This document shows positions 24,001 to 31,397 of a stretch of 64,000 bases of DNA, piece by piece (position 1 is the first letter of the stretch; each line of letters begins with the position of its first letter). The notes beneath the pieces were generated by a model that worked only from the letters and a program-made list of their open reading frames with translations, had not been told where the DNA came from and made no database searches. The DNA lies in the NCBI GenBank assembly GCA_034423015.1, contig DAOUJG010000045.1, forward strand, positions 1 to 64,000. The letters are read 5' to 3'. The position numbers and the translations under genes are program-made. This DNA comes from JAGWBJ01 sp034423015. GTDB taxonomy: Bacteria; Chloroflexota; Dehalococcoidia; Lucifugimonadales; JAGWBF01.

Positions 24001-24675
24001 CTGACAGCAAGAACGCTCATAGACATGCACAGCCACTCGGTCTCCTCCGACGACTCGCGGGCAACCGTGGAGCAGTACCTGAAGTGGATACAGATGCTCC
24101 GCAAGAGGGGACACAGGGTCGACGCCATCGTACTGACCGAACACCGCAAGTTCGACCGCGACGCGGACTACTCAGCCCTCGCCCGGGAGCACGGCGTGGT
24201 GGTGCTCAAGGGCTCGGAGCTGGACACCAGGCACGGCCACTTCCTCGTCTACGGCGTGACCCGGGGGCTGGAGGAGGCCCTGGACTTTTCCAACGTGTCC
24301 ATGGACTCCCTCGAGCTGATGAGCGAGGCCCAGGCCCACGGCGCCGTGGCGTTGCCCGCCCATCCTGGAAGAAGCGGCATCGGTCTGTGCGAGTACATCG
24401 ACAGGGGAGTGGAGTTTCCATCGGTCAGCATCGTGGAGACCCTGAACGGTGGGGCGCGCAAGGGCGAGAACGAACGGGCCCAGATGCTGGCCGACCAGCG
24501 AGGATACAAGGGTATCGGAGGAAGCGACGCTCACCTGGTCAGCGGCATCGCTACGTGCCTGACCTCCTTCCCCCTGGAGATCAGGCGGGAGGAAGAGCTG
24601 GTGGAGGGCCTGGTGGCGGGGGACTTCTTTCCCGTGAGGCTGGAGGACACGGCAGCGTTGCCCTCCCTCCCATGA
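24001..24675 (+). CDS. PHP-domain metal-dependent phosphoesterase
   Basis: A PHP-superfamily hydrolase acting on a phosphoester. Metal ligands are visible in DMHSHS near the N-terminus, LTEHRKFD, KGSELDTRHGH, ALPAHPG and the late GGSDAH. The first ATG (24025) would start at the M of DMHSH and drop the conserved Asp and the preceding strand. A CTG at 24001, eight bases after GGGAGA, gives MTARTLIDMHSHS, the usual family beginning; no ATG, GTG or TTG is available in frame. I therefore give 24001 as the start, tentatively. At 224 residues it matches the short PHP family without a polymerase. It lies 24 bases after the ComE-like gene. Confidence 0.8.
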   Translation: MTARTLIDMHSHSVSSDDSRATVEQYLKWIQMLRKRGHRVDAIVLTEHRKFDRDADYSALAREHGVVVLKGSELDTRHGHFLVYGVTRGLEEALDFSNVSMDSLELMSEAQAHGAVALPAHPGRSGIGLCEYIDRGVEFPSVSIVETLNGGARKGENERAQMLADQRGYKGIGGSDAHLVSGIATCLTSFPLEIRREEELVEGLVAGDFFPVRLEDTAALPSLP

Positions 24676-24751
24676 GACCCCGTCGATGGAACCCCCTTTT
24701 CATGAGACCGTGGAAGGTACACAACCTGTAGGACGCTAGGAGGAGGCAGGA

Positions 24752-25201
24752 TTGGTGCTAGAGCTGGATTACGACAGGTCGCTACTGGGCAAGGAGCACG
24801 TGGCCGGGCCCTTCGGCGTGAGCGCGGAGCTGATCCGAGAGTTCTGCAACGCCACCGGCGAGACCAACCCCATCTACGTGGACGTGGAAGCGGCCGTTCA
24901 GGCGGGCTACGAGGACGTGCTGGCCCCTCCGACCATGTGCACTCTGTTCATTCGCGGCGTGGTGATTCCCGACATCGACCTGAAGTTCGGCACCATGCGA
25001 TTCCACGCGGGGCAGATGGTGCAGCCGCTGGCGCCCATACAGGCGGGTGACTCCCTCATGGCCTGCTCCTATCTGAAGGACGTGTACCCCAAGACGGGCC
25101 GCTCGGGGTCGATGGTCTTCATCGTCTGGGAGACCACCTTCACCAACCAGAGGGGAGACAAGGTGGCGGCGGTCCAGGAGTCCTACGCGGCGAGGGAGTA
25201 G
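24752..25201 (+). CDS. MaoC-like dehydratase, N-terminal-type (FAS1-like) hot-dog protein
   Basis: A 149-residue hot-dog fold protein of the FAS1-like/MaoC N-terminal dehydratase type. SAELIREFCNATGETNPIYVD at about residues 21-41 is the typical helix-plus-turn. The start is a TTG at 24752 (or the adjacent GTG at 24755) after a strong AGGAGG. Such N-type subunits usually pair with a MaoC-type subunit to form an (R)-specific enoyl-CoA hydratase or mesaconyl-CoA-type hydratase. The second hot-dog gene follows seven bases later and probably encodes the partner. The catalytic Asp/His pair could not be placed confidently in this subunit, consistent with its being the structural half. Confidence 0.82.
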   Translation: MVLELDYDRSLLGKEHVAGPFGVSAELIREFCNATGETNPIYVDVEAAVQAGYEDVLAPPTMCTLFIRGVVIPDIDLKFGTMRFHAGQMVQPLAPIQAGDSLMACSYLKDVYPKTGRSGSMVFIVWETTFTNQRGDKVAAVQESYAARE

Positions 25202-25207
25202 AGAGGA

Positions 25208-25795
25208 ATGCAGAGACGCGAGACCCGCTACTACGAGGAGATCGAGATCGGCGACGAAATCGGTCCCGTGGAAAAGTACATCACCGACGAGGAAGTCGAG
25301 GCCTTCTGCCGGCTATGGGGAGCACCCCTTCCCAACAGGTTCACCGACGAGGGGTCGGCCGCCCGGGTCAACCTGTCCTGGCCCATCGTGCCCGGCATCA
25401 TGAGCATGGCGATCATGTCCCAGATCTTCACGGCATGGGAGGGAGCGGCCCTCAAGCACCTTGACGTAATATTCCGCCAGCCCGTCCCCCACGACCTTGT
25501 CGCCATCACCGCGATAGTGACGGACAAGCGGGAGGAGAACGACGAGTACCTCGCCGAGTGCGACGTTTACCTCTCCACCGAAGAGAACGGACGCCTGGTG
25601 GGCGGCAAGGCCATCATCGGCCTGGCTTCCCTCTCCGACGCCGTCGCCACACCGGAGCCCGAGGAAGACGACGACGAGTTCGACGACGACGATGACCTGG
25701 ACGAAGACTTCGACGACGACGAGGACGAGGACGAGGAAGAAGACGAGGTAAAAGACGAGGTCGACGAGGATGCGGCCGAGGAGGAGTCGCCTTAG
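25208..25795 (+). CDS. MaoC-like dehydratase with long acidic C-terminal tail
   Basis: Residues 1 to about 145 form a hot-dog dehydratase-like domain (YYEEIEIGDEIGPVEKYIT, then VPGIMSMAIMSQIFTAWEG and LDVIFRQPVPHD). It resembles MaoC proteins, though the classic D-x-N-x-x-H hydratase motif is not obvious. Residues about 147-195 are almost purely Asp/Glu with few other residues. The tail begins right after the last predicted strand and ends EDAAEEESP. The underlying codons are mixed (GAC, GAT, GAG, GAA), so it is not a simple trinucleotide expansion. Together with the preceding gene it likely forms a heteromeric hydratase. The tail may bind a basic partner or metal, or keep the protein soluble. 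Confidence 0.82.
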   Translation: MQRRETRYYEEIEIGDEIGPVEKYITDEEVEAFCRLWGAPLPNRFTDEGSAARVNLSWPIVPGIMSMAIMSQIFTAWEGAALKHLDVIFRQPVPHDLVAITAIVTDKREENDEYLAECDVYLSTEENGRLVGGKAIIGLASLSDAVATPEPEEDDDEFDDDDDLDEDFDDDEDEDEEEDEVKDEVDEDAAEEESP

Positions 25796-25796
25796 G

Positions 25797-26606
25797 GTGA
25801 CACCCCCGCCGGCGAGGAACCCGGTGCGCGGCATGCTCCGGGACGGACTCCACACCCGCGTCGTAGGCCGGAGGATATCCTACTTCAAGAGCCTCTCCTC
25901 CACCCAGGACGAGGTGGCCCGGCTGGCCGAACAGGGCGCCGACGACGGCACGGCCGTCCTGACCGAGACCCAGACCGCGGGCCGGGGACGGTTCCAGAGG
26001 CAGTGGGTCTCGGGCCACGGGAACATACACATGTCCATCCTGTTCCGCCCCTCGGCCCGGGCGCTGCCGCTGCTGAGCATAATGTCCGGAGTCGCCGTGG
26101 TGCGGGCCATCCGGAAGACCACCGGGCTCACCCCCAGCATCAAGTGGCCCAACGACGTCCGGCTGGGGGGCAAGAAGGTCAGCGGAATCCTGGTGGAAAA
26201 CACCATGCGGGGAAACCAGGTTGAGTATGCCGTGGTCGGAATAGGCGTCAACATCGCCCTGGACGTCCACTCGGTCGAGGGGCTGGCGGACATCGCCACC
26301 ACCCTGAACATCGAAGCCGGCAAGCCCGTAGACAGGGAGCATGTCCTGAGGCAGCTGCTGCACGAGCTGGACACCCTTTACGTAGCGGCGGGCCAGCCTT
26401 CGGAGGCCGAGGGCGCCGTGGACGTGGTCGCCGAGTGGAAGGGCCTGCTGGAGACCCTGGGCCGGAGGGTGGAGGTCCGCTGGGGCGACGAGATACACGT
26501 GGGCGCCGCGGAGGACGTGGACCCGCTGGGAGCCCTGTTGCTGCGCCGCGACGACGGCCGGATGGTCACCCTCCCTGCCGGAGAGGTCACCTCCCACCTG
26601 GACTGA
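25797..26606 (+). CDS. birA: Biotin--[acetyl-CoA-carboxylase] ligase
   Basis: Attaches biotin to the carboxylase carrier protein. Characteristic motifs are the SLSSTQDEV start of the catalytic domain, TETQTAGRGRFQRQW (the biotinyl-AMP loop), SIKWPNDV, and GIGVNIALD. There is no N-terminal winged helix, so this is the non-repressor (type I) form. The C-terminal SH3-like domain (VEVRWGDEIHVG) is present. I chose the GTG at 25797, one base after the previous stop, giving 269 residues; the frame is open from an ATG at 25770 inside the MaoC gene and an ATG at 25833 is a shorter alternative. No carboxylase gene is in the window. Confidence 0.92.
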   Translation: MTPPPARNPVRGMLRDGLHTRVVGRRISYFKSLSSTQDEVARLAEQGADDGTAVLTETQTAGRGRFQRQWVSGHGNIHMSILFRPSARALPLLSIMSGVAVVRAIRKTTGLTPSIKWPNDVRLGGKKVSGILVENTMRGNQVEYAVVGIGVNIALDVHSVEGLADIATTLNIEAGKPVDREHVLRQLLHELDTLYVAAGQPSEAEGAVDVVAEWKGLLETLGRRVEVRWGDEIHVGAAEDVDPLGALLLRRDDGRMVTLPAGEVTSHLD

Positions 26607-26674
26607 TGCCCCTGACGGCGCGAATGGCACCCGTATCAGCCGTTACCGCCAATCTGGTCCCTGCAAGACCAACA

Positions 26675-26703
26675 TTGCGCAATCCCGGAATGCCTCCTAT
26701 GAT
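26675..26703 (+). promoter_or_regulatory. Promoter with overlapping palindrome upstream of the RHH gene
   Basis: TTGCGC at 26675-26680, a 17-base spacer, and TATGAT at 26698-26703, about 30 bases upstream of the start codon at 26734. The perfect palindrome ATTGCGCAAT (26674-26683) covers the -35. Ribbon-helix-helix antitoxins often autoregulate by binding such palindromes, so this may be the operator. Confidence 0.65.
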
Positions 26704-26733
26704 GTGGACCACAGGGCCCGTGAGGCTGTAACG

Positions 26734-26997
26734 ATGAAGAATCTCACCGTATCCGTAGATGAAGAGACCTATCGGCTCGTCCACATCAAGGCCGCGGAAG
26801 CTGGAACTTCGGTCTCGGCCCTGGTTCGCTCCTACTTGGTCGAACTTGCTCAGGGCCGGACTTCGGAGACGCGATTCGATCGCCTGCAGAGACTTCAAGA
26901 CGAGACGCTGGAGGCCATCCGGGCCCGTGGCGGCGGTCTACGCTCCGCCGACAACCTTTCGCGAATCGCATTGCATGAGCGTGACGCACACCGCTGA
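26734..26997 (+). CDS. Ribbon-helix-helix protein, antitoxin-like
   Basis: An 87-residue protein beginning MKNLTVSVDEETYRLVHIKA, followed by AEAGTSVSALVRSYLVEL, the strand-helix-helix pattern of CopG/Arc-type regulators and PIN-associated antitoxins. The C-terminal half is charged and helical, ending LHERDAHR, a region that would normally wrap a toxin. The ATG at 26734 is preferred; an ATG at 26704 lies inside the promoter. No PIN toxin follows: the 105 bases before the next gene hold only short unrecognised frames. It is thus an orphan antitoxin or a stand-alone regulator, sitting between birA and the SDR genes. Confidence 0.75.
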   Translation: MKNLTVSVDEETYRLVHIKAAEAGTSVSALVRSYLVELAQGRTSETRFDRLQRLQDETLEAIRARGGGLRSADNLSRIALHERDAHR

Positions 26998-27102
26998 AGG
27001 TGCTCACCGGCCCCGCCTGCAAGCCGCCGCCAGTGGGTGTCGTAGGCTGGCGCGCCGACATGGATACCATCGGCTGGATTGCCCAGGTGCCTCATATCGA
27101 AG

Positions 27103-27912
27103 ATGCTTGACAAGCTGAGCCTGGACGGAAGGTCCATAGTGGTGACCGGAGGAGGCACGGGCCTCGGCCGGGCGATGGTCCGCGCCCTGGCCAGGGCAGG
27201 GGCGGACCTGGTCATCGCGGGCAGGAGACAGGCCCCCATCGACGAGGCTGCCGCCGAGGTGGAGAGCCTGGGCCGCCGGGCGGTGGCCGTCTCCACCGAC
27301 GTCAGCGACTCGGCCCAAGTGGAGCGCATGGTGGCAGTCGCCCGGGACGTGCTGGGCAGGGTGGACGTGCTCGTCAACAACGCCGGACGGACGGCCGAGA
27401 ACGTCCACGCGCCCATATGGGACATCACCGACGAAGAGTGGCGGGCCGGCATCGACACCAACCTGACCGGCGCCTTCTACTGCGCCCGGGCCGTCGCCAG
27501 GCAGATGGTGGACCAGGGCCGCGGCAAGATCATCAACGTGGCGTCGGGATACGGCCTCCGGGGCGGACGCGACATGTACGCCTACACCTGCAGCAAGGGG
27601 GGGGTCATCCAGCTCACCCGCACCCTGGCGATGAGCCTGGGACGGTATGGCGTCACGGCCAACACCATCGTACCGGGGTTCATACCCACCCGGGGCACGG
27701 ACTCCATGCGAGACGCCCTGCCCAAGTCGGGAGAGTTCATACCCACGGGCAAGCTGGGCACGCCCGAGGACATGGGCCCCATCGCGGTGTTCCTGGCCTC
27801 GGACGCCTCGGACTACATGAACGGCGAGACCATCACCCTGGACGGCGGCGGCCTTGCCGGGGGCCTGGCCCCCACGGGACACGCCCCCATCATACCGCTG
27901 GACCTGGAATAG
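27103..27912 (+). CDS. SDR family oxidoreductase
   Basis: Classical short-chain dehydrogenase/reductase. The cofactor motif TGGGTGLG is at residues 15-22, VNNAG at 91-95, and the catalytic residues are Ser148 with Tyr161 and Lys165 (YTCSK). Gly-rich and active-site motifs are intact, so it is probably active with NAD(P). The 269-residue protein ends with the usual ITLDGGGLAGG segment. The start is the ATG at 27103 (a more distant ATG at 27079 lacks support). Substrate is unknown. The following gene, 47 bases later, encodes a related but degenerate SDR, and the two may form a heteromer. Confidence 0.9.
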   Translation: MLDKLSLDGRSIVVTGGGTGLGRAMVRALARAGADLVIAGRRQAPIDEAAAEVESLGRRAVAVSTDVSDSAQVERMVAVARDVLGRVDVLVNNAGRTAENVHAPIWDITDEEWRAGIDTNLTGAFYCARAVARQMVDQGRGKIINVASGYGLRGGRDMYAYTCSKGGVIQLTRTLAMSLGRYGVTANTIVPGFIPTRGTDSMRDALPKSGEFIPTGKLGTPEDMGPIAVFLASDASDYMNGETITLDGGGLAGGLAPTGHAPIIPLDLE

Positions 27913-27959
27913 GGCTCCCGCCCGGGCACGTTACCCACGGGCGCGGACGTGGAGGAACG

Positions 27960-28718
27960 GTGACCGTACTGGAAGAGTTCAGCCTCGAGGGAAAGACCGC
28001 GGTCCTGGCTACCCGGGAGTCCGCCGGAAACGCCGCCCTGACCCCCTTCCTGGTGGAGGCACTGGAGGAGGCCGGGGCGACGGTCAGGGTGCTGGCCTCC
28101 TCCTACGCAGAGCTGTTCAGGGCGACGTCGGGACGGCGGGACGCCTCGGGCGTTGTATGCGACGCGGCGGAGGAAGCCGCCGTCCAGGCCGCCGTTTCCG
28201 ATGCAATCACGGAGTGGGGGCGGATCGACATACTGGTCAACAACTTCCAGACCCTGTTCGCGAAGCCCTCGACGCAGGTCGACCTCTCCGAGTTTCGGAC
28301 GGTCATGGACCGCAACGTCAGGTCGGTCTTTCTCATGTGCCGGGAGGTGGGGAGAGAGATGGTCCAGGCCGGGAAGGGCCGCATCGTTAACATAACCTCC
28401 GGCCTGGCTGAGAGGGGCATGTGGAACTCGGCGGTCTACTGCGCGAGTCAGGGGGCGGTGCTCCAGCTCACCAGGTCGCTGGCCCTGGAATGGGGCCGCA
28501 GCGGTGTCCGCGTGAACGCCATCGGCACGGGCTGGTTCACCTCCGAGGAGCCTTCGGAGGAGACGCCGAGGGAGCTCCTGGTCCGCTACATCCCCCTCCG
28601 CCGCAAGGGACATCCCAGGGACGTAGGCCCGCTGCTGGTGTATCTGGCCTCCGACTCCTGCGACTACACCACGGGCCAGCCGGTATACGTGGACGGCGGC
28701 CTGATGGCCCACCCATAG
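27960..28718 (+). CDS. SDR-family protein with degenerate active site
   Basis: SDR fold of 252 residues starting at GTG 27960, nine bases after the GGAGGA at 27951. The frame extends further upstream but only as a shadow of the first SDR. The Gly-rich dinucleotide motif is lost: TGxxxGxG is replaced by LATRESAGNA at residues 16-25. Catalytic YxxxK reads YCASQ (160-164), so lysine is replaced by glutamine, though Ser147 and the IVNITSG strand remain. VNN at 93-95 is present, but the usual NAG is NNF. It ends with the typical YVDGGLMAHP. It is probably a non-catalytic partner of the upstream SDR, or has lost cofactor binding. Both conclusions are inference from the missing motifs. Confidence 0.88.
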   Translation: MTVLEEFSLEGKTAVLATRESAGNAALTPFLVEALEEAGATVRVLASSYAELFRATSGRRDASGVVCDAAEEAAVQAAVSDAITEWGRIDILVNNFQTLFAKPSTQVDLSEFRTVMDRNVRSVFLMCREVGREMVQAGKGRIVNITSGLAERGMWNSAVYCASQGAVLQLTRSLALEWGRSGVRVNAIGTGWFTSEEPSEETPRELLVRYIPLRRKGHPRDVGPLLVYLASDSCDYTTGQPVYVDGGLMAHP

Positions 28719-28773
28719 GGATGCTCTGAACAACCACTAGGCCCCTCCCGGGTTATTGACCCCACCCTCCCAC

Positions 28774-28790
28774 CCCGCGCTCCGCGCGGG
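28774..28790. terminator. GC-rich hairpin between the SDR gene and the his operon
   Basis: CCCGCGC-TCC-GCGCGGG forms a perfect 7-base-pair stem with a 3-base loop. There is no T-tract after it, so it could be a factor-dependent terminator, a transcriptional punctuation element, or part of a dispersed repeat. Nothing else is recognisable in 28719-28853. Confidence 0.45.
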
Positions 28791-28853
28791 CAAGGAATCC
28801 CCACCCATTCTTAGGCGTCCTCGCCTCTATTCCATGTCCGACGGCGGCTGGTG

Positions 28854-28859
28854 TACAAT
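28854..28859 (+). promoter_or_regulatory. Possible -10 of the his operon
   Basis: TACAAT at 28854-28859, 15 bases upstream of the start codon at 28874. The -35 candidate TTCCAT at 28830-28835 (18-base spacer) is weak, and the very short leader would leave little room for a ribosome-binding site. The -10 call is therefore tentative. Confidence 0.4.
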
Positions 28860-28873
28860 ACCCTGGTTCAGCC

Positions 28874-30319
28874 ATGGACCGACTAGACCGCCTACACGGC
28901 ATGCCCGACACGGGTGAGGAGTCCCTGGCAATGCTGCGCCGGCTGCAGGAACGCTTCAGGGAGTTCCTCTCCGCCCACGGCTACGCCCTCCTGGAGACTC
29001 CTATCCTGGAGCCCACCGAGCTGTTCCTGCGCAAGTCGGGCGGCGAGCTGGCCGCCCGCATGTACACGTTCACCGACCCCGGCGGCAACCAGGTCAGCCT
29101 CAGGCCCGAGTACACCTCGTCAGTGGTGCGGCACTACCTGGAGGCCGGCGCGCCCAGCCTTCCTGTGCGCGTCCAATACTCTGGGCCCGTGTTCCGCTAC
29201 GGGGACCGGTCCGAAGTTCCGCGACAGTTCACCCAGGTAGGGGCGGAGCTGCTGGGCTCGGTGGACGTCAGGGCCGACGCCGAGATACTCTCCATCAGCC
29301 ACGGCGCCCTCACCCACCTGGGGATCGAGGGCCACAGGATGGAGATGACGGACCAGGGGGTGCTGTACCGGCTCCTAGAGAGCCTGGAGCTGTCGGACCG
29401 GGCCGTGGGTTTCATCCTGGCCAGCATCCCGGACCTGAAGGACGGCACGACGGGCATGACCCGGGTGCAACAGCGGGCGGAGGCGCTCCACATCCTGCGG
29501 ACGCCCATGCGGGACGGCCGCTCCCCGGACGGCTTGCCGGCGGAGGGTGCCAGGGACCTGTTGGAGTCGTTGATGCGGCGGGAGGAGCTGGGCTCGCCCG
29601 CCCAGCGGGACCCCGCCGAGATCGTCGACCGCCTCCTGCGTCGATTCACCGGGGCGGACGACCCCGACAGGCTGCACCGGGGACTGGAGCTGGCGTCCCG
29701 ACTTGGGTCCATACGGGGGGGGCCGGCTTCGTCCATCGCCCGCGCCGAAGAGGTCATCGGCGATGCGGGCCTGGACGCCTCGGCCCTGGACGGGATCAAA
29801 CAGGTCATCCCCATCGCCGAGGCCCGGGGCCTGCCCGGTGACGCCGTGAGCCTGGACTTTGGTCTGACACGGGGCCTGGCATACTACACCGGCACCGTCT
29901 TCGAGATTACCCTGGACGGGTACGACGGCTCCCTGGGTGGCGGCGGACGGTACGACGGCCTCGCCCGGGCCCTGGGGGGGGGGTCTAACCTCCCGGCCCT
30001 GGGCTTCGCCTACACCGCCGAGAGGCTCCTCGAGGTGACGGCCTCTGGAGAGACGGATGTCGCGCGAAGCGCCCCCGACGTGTTGGTCTTGGCCGCGACC
30101 GTCCAGGGCTACCGGCACGCCGTCCACCTGGCAGACGACCTGCGGCGCTCGGGCAAGCGCGTCGAGATGGACGTCCGCGGCATGGACCTGGAGCAGGGCC
30201 TCGACTACGCCCGGGACCGGGGTATATCCGAGGTGGTGGAGGTCGACACGTCGGGAGAGTCCACCAGCCACAGCGCGTCGGACGCCTCCGGCCGGCGCCG
30301 CGCCGAGGGAGTCGCGTGA
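28874..30319 (+). CDS. hisZ: HisRS-like protein, probably ATP phosphoribosyltransferase regulatory subunit HisZ
   Basis: A class II synthetase-like protein of 481 residues. Motif 1/2 elements SLRPEYTSSVVR and VFRYGDRSEVPRQFTQVGAELLG are present, as is the histidine-site motif LTRGLAYYTGTVFEI and GGGGRYDGL. RQFTQVGAELLG is closer to HisZ than to the RQFHQFG of true HisRS, and the position next to hisG also favours HisZ. However, a C-terminal anticodon-binding-like domain (about residues 395-460) is retained, which HisZ usually lacks, and hisG downstream appears to be the long form that does not need HisZ. A genuine histidyl-tRNA synthetase is therefore a real alternative. The stop overlaps the next open frame as GTGA. 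Confidence 0.7.
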   Translation: MDRLDRLHGMPDTGEESLAMLRRLQERFREFLSAHGYALLETPILEPTELFLRKSGGELAARMYTFTDPGGNQVSLRPEYTSSVVRHYLEAGAPSLPVRVQYSGPVFRYGDRSEVPRQFTQVGAELLGSVDVRADAEILSISHGALTHLGIEGHRMEMTDQGVLYRLLESLELSDRAVGFILASIPDLKDGTTGMTRVQQRAEALHILRTPMRDGRSPDGLPAEGARDLLESLMRREELGSPAQRDPAEIVDRLLRRFTGADDPDRLHRGLELASRLGSIRGGPASSIARAEEVIGDAGLDASALDGIKQVIPIAEARGLPGDAVSLDFGLTRGLAYYTGTVFEITLDGYDGSLGGGGRYDGLARALGGGSNLPALGFAYTAERLLEVTASGETDVARSAPDVLVLAATVQGYRHAVHLADDLRRSGKRVEMDVRGMDLEQGLDYARDRGISEVVEVDTSGESTSHSASDASGRRRAEGVA

Positions 30320-30363
30320 AAGCCGGCATGGTACGGACGGACCGCCCCCCCAAGGAGGGTCGT

Positions 30364-31395
30364 ATGACCCGCGGCGCCGCCCGGCCCGGCGACGCCGGCA
30401 TAAGGCTCGCCCTTCCCAGCGACGGCGACCTCTACGAGCCCACCCTGGCCTTCCTCAAGTCGTGCGGAATGGCCGTCGACCGCCCAAGCGCCCGTCGCTA
30501 CATGGCGACCATCAACGCGCTGCCCGGCGCCACCGTCCTGTTCCAGCGCACGGGCGACATTACGCAGAAGATGGAGGAAGGGAGCGCCGAGCTGGGCATC
30601 ACGGGCCTGGACCGGTTCCTGGAGAGCCGACGGGAGGGAAGCCCCGTCGTGCAGCTCATCGAGGACCTGAGCTTTGGCCAGTGCGACCTCGTCATTGCGG
30701 TGCCCGAGTCGTGGCTTGACGTGGTCTCCACGGACGACCTGGCCGACCTGGCCGTGGAGTTTCGCCAGACGGGCCGGCAGCTCCGCATCGCGACCAAGTA
30801 CCCGCGGCTGGTGAGGACTTTCCTCTACAGCCGGGGCATCAACTACTTCTCCCTGGTCCAGGCCAGCGGCAGCCTGGAGGCCGCGCCCGAGGCGGGGTAC
30901 GCCGACCTGATCGCCGACCTGACGGCCAGCGGCGTCACCCTTCGGGAGAACCGACTCAAGACCCTGGCCGAGAGCTCCGTCCTGGCCTCCCAGGCCTGCC
31001 TCATAGGGAACCGCAAGCTGTTGAAGGAGTCGCCAAGGGCGCTGGAGCTTGCCAGAAACATCCTGGAGCTGGTGGAGGGACACCTGCGCGCCGGCTCCTT
31101 CTACCACCTGACGGCCAACGTCCGGGGAGACTCGGCCGAGGCGGTGGGCGCCAGGATACTCTCCAAGGCCGACCTTGCGGGGCTGGAGGGGCCCACCATC
31201 TCCAGCGTGTATAATGTACGCGAAGAGGAGGCTTGGTCCGTAAGCCTGGTGGTGCCCAGGGAGCAGCTCCTGGAGGCGGTGGACCACCTGCGCGACTCCG
31301 GGGGCACCGACATATTCGCCTCCCAGATAAGCTACCTGTTCGAGGGAAGCTCCCCGGCGTACCGGAGGCTTCTCGACCGGCTGGAGGAAGGCTAG
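30364..31395 (+). CDS. hisG: ATP phosphoribosyltransferase
   Basis: First step of histidine synthesis, joining ATP and PRPP. The core shows LALPSDGDLYEP near residue 15, TGDITQKMEEGSAELGITGLD, and the PRPP loop region LIADLTASGVTLRENRL. The C-terminal HisG_C-like domain (WSVSLVVPREQLLEAVDHL) is present, making a protein of 343 residues, the long form, with an insertion of several dozen residues compared with E. coli (299). I place the start at the ATG at 30364, six bases after AAGGAGG, rather than the GTG at 30316 that overlaps the previous stop. The coexistence of a HisG_C domain and a HisZ-like gene is unusual. Confidence 0.9.
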   Translation: MTRGAARPGDAGIRLALPSDGDLYEPTLAFLKSCGMAVDRPSARRYMATINALPGATVLFQRTGDITQKMEEGSAELGITGLDRFLESRREGSPVVQLIEDLSFGQCDLVIAVPESWLDVVSTDDLADLAVEFRQTGRQLRIATKYPRLVRTFLYSRGINYFSLVQASGSLEAAPEAGYADLIADLTASGVTLRENRLKTLAESSVLASQACLIGNRKLLKESPRALELARNILELVEGHLRAGSFYHLTANVRGDSAEAVGARILSKADLAGLEGPTISSVYNVREEEAWSVSLVVPREQLLEAVDHLRDSGGTDIFASQISYLFEGSSPAYRRLLDRLEEG

Positions 31396-31397
31396 CT

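Noticed and set aside
24676..24751. Duplicated CATGAGACC in the PHP-MaoC gap
   Set aside because: The two copies share only about nine bases and the surrounding similarity is weak; probably chance.
26998..27102. Possible PIN toxin remnant after the RHH gene
   Set aside because: Translation of all three forward frames gives nothing resembling the PIN acidic residues; only a short unrecognised peptide.
28719..28873. T-box or his leader before the his operon
   Set aside because: No histidine-codon-rich leader peptide, T-box GGTGGNACC-type box, or terminator/antiterminator pair is visible.
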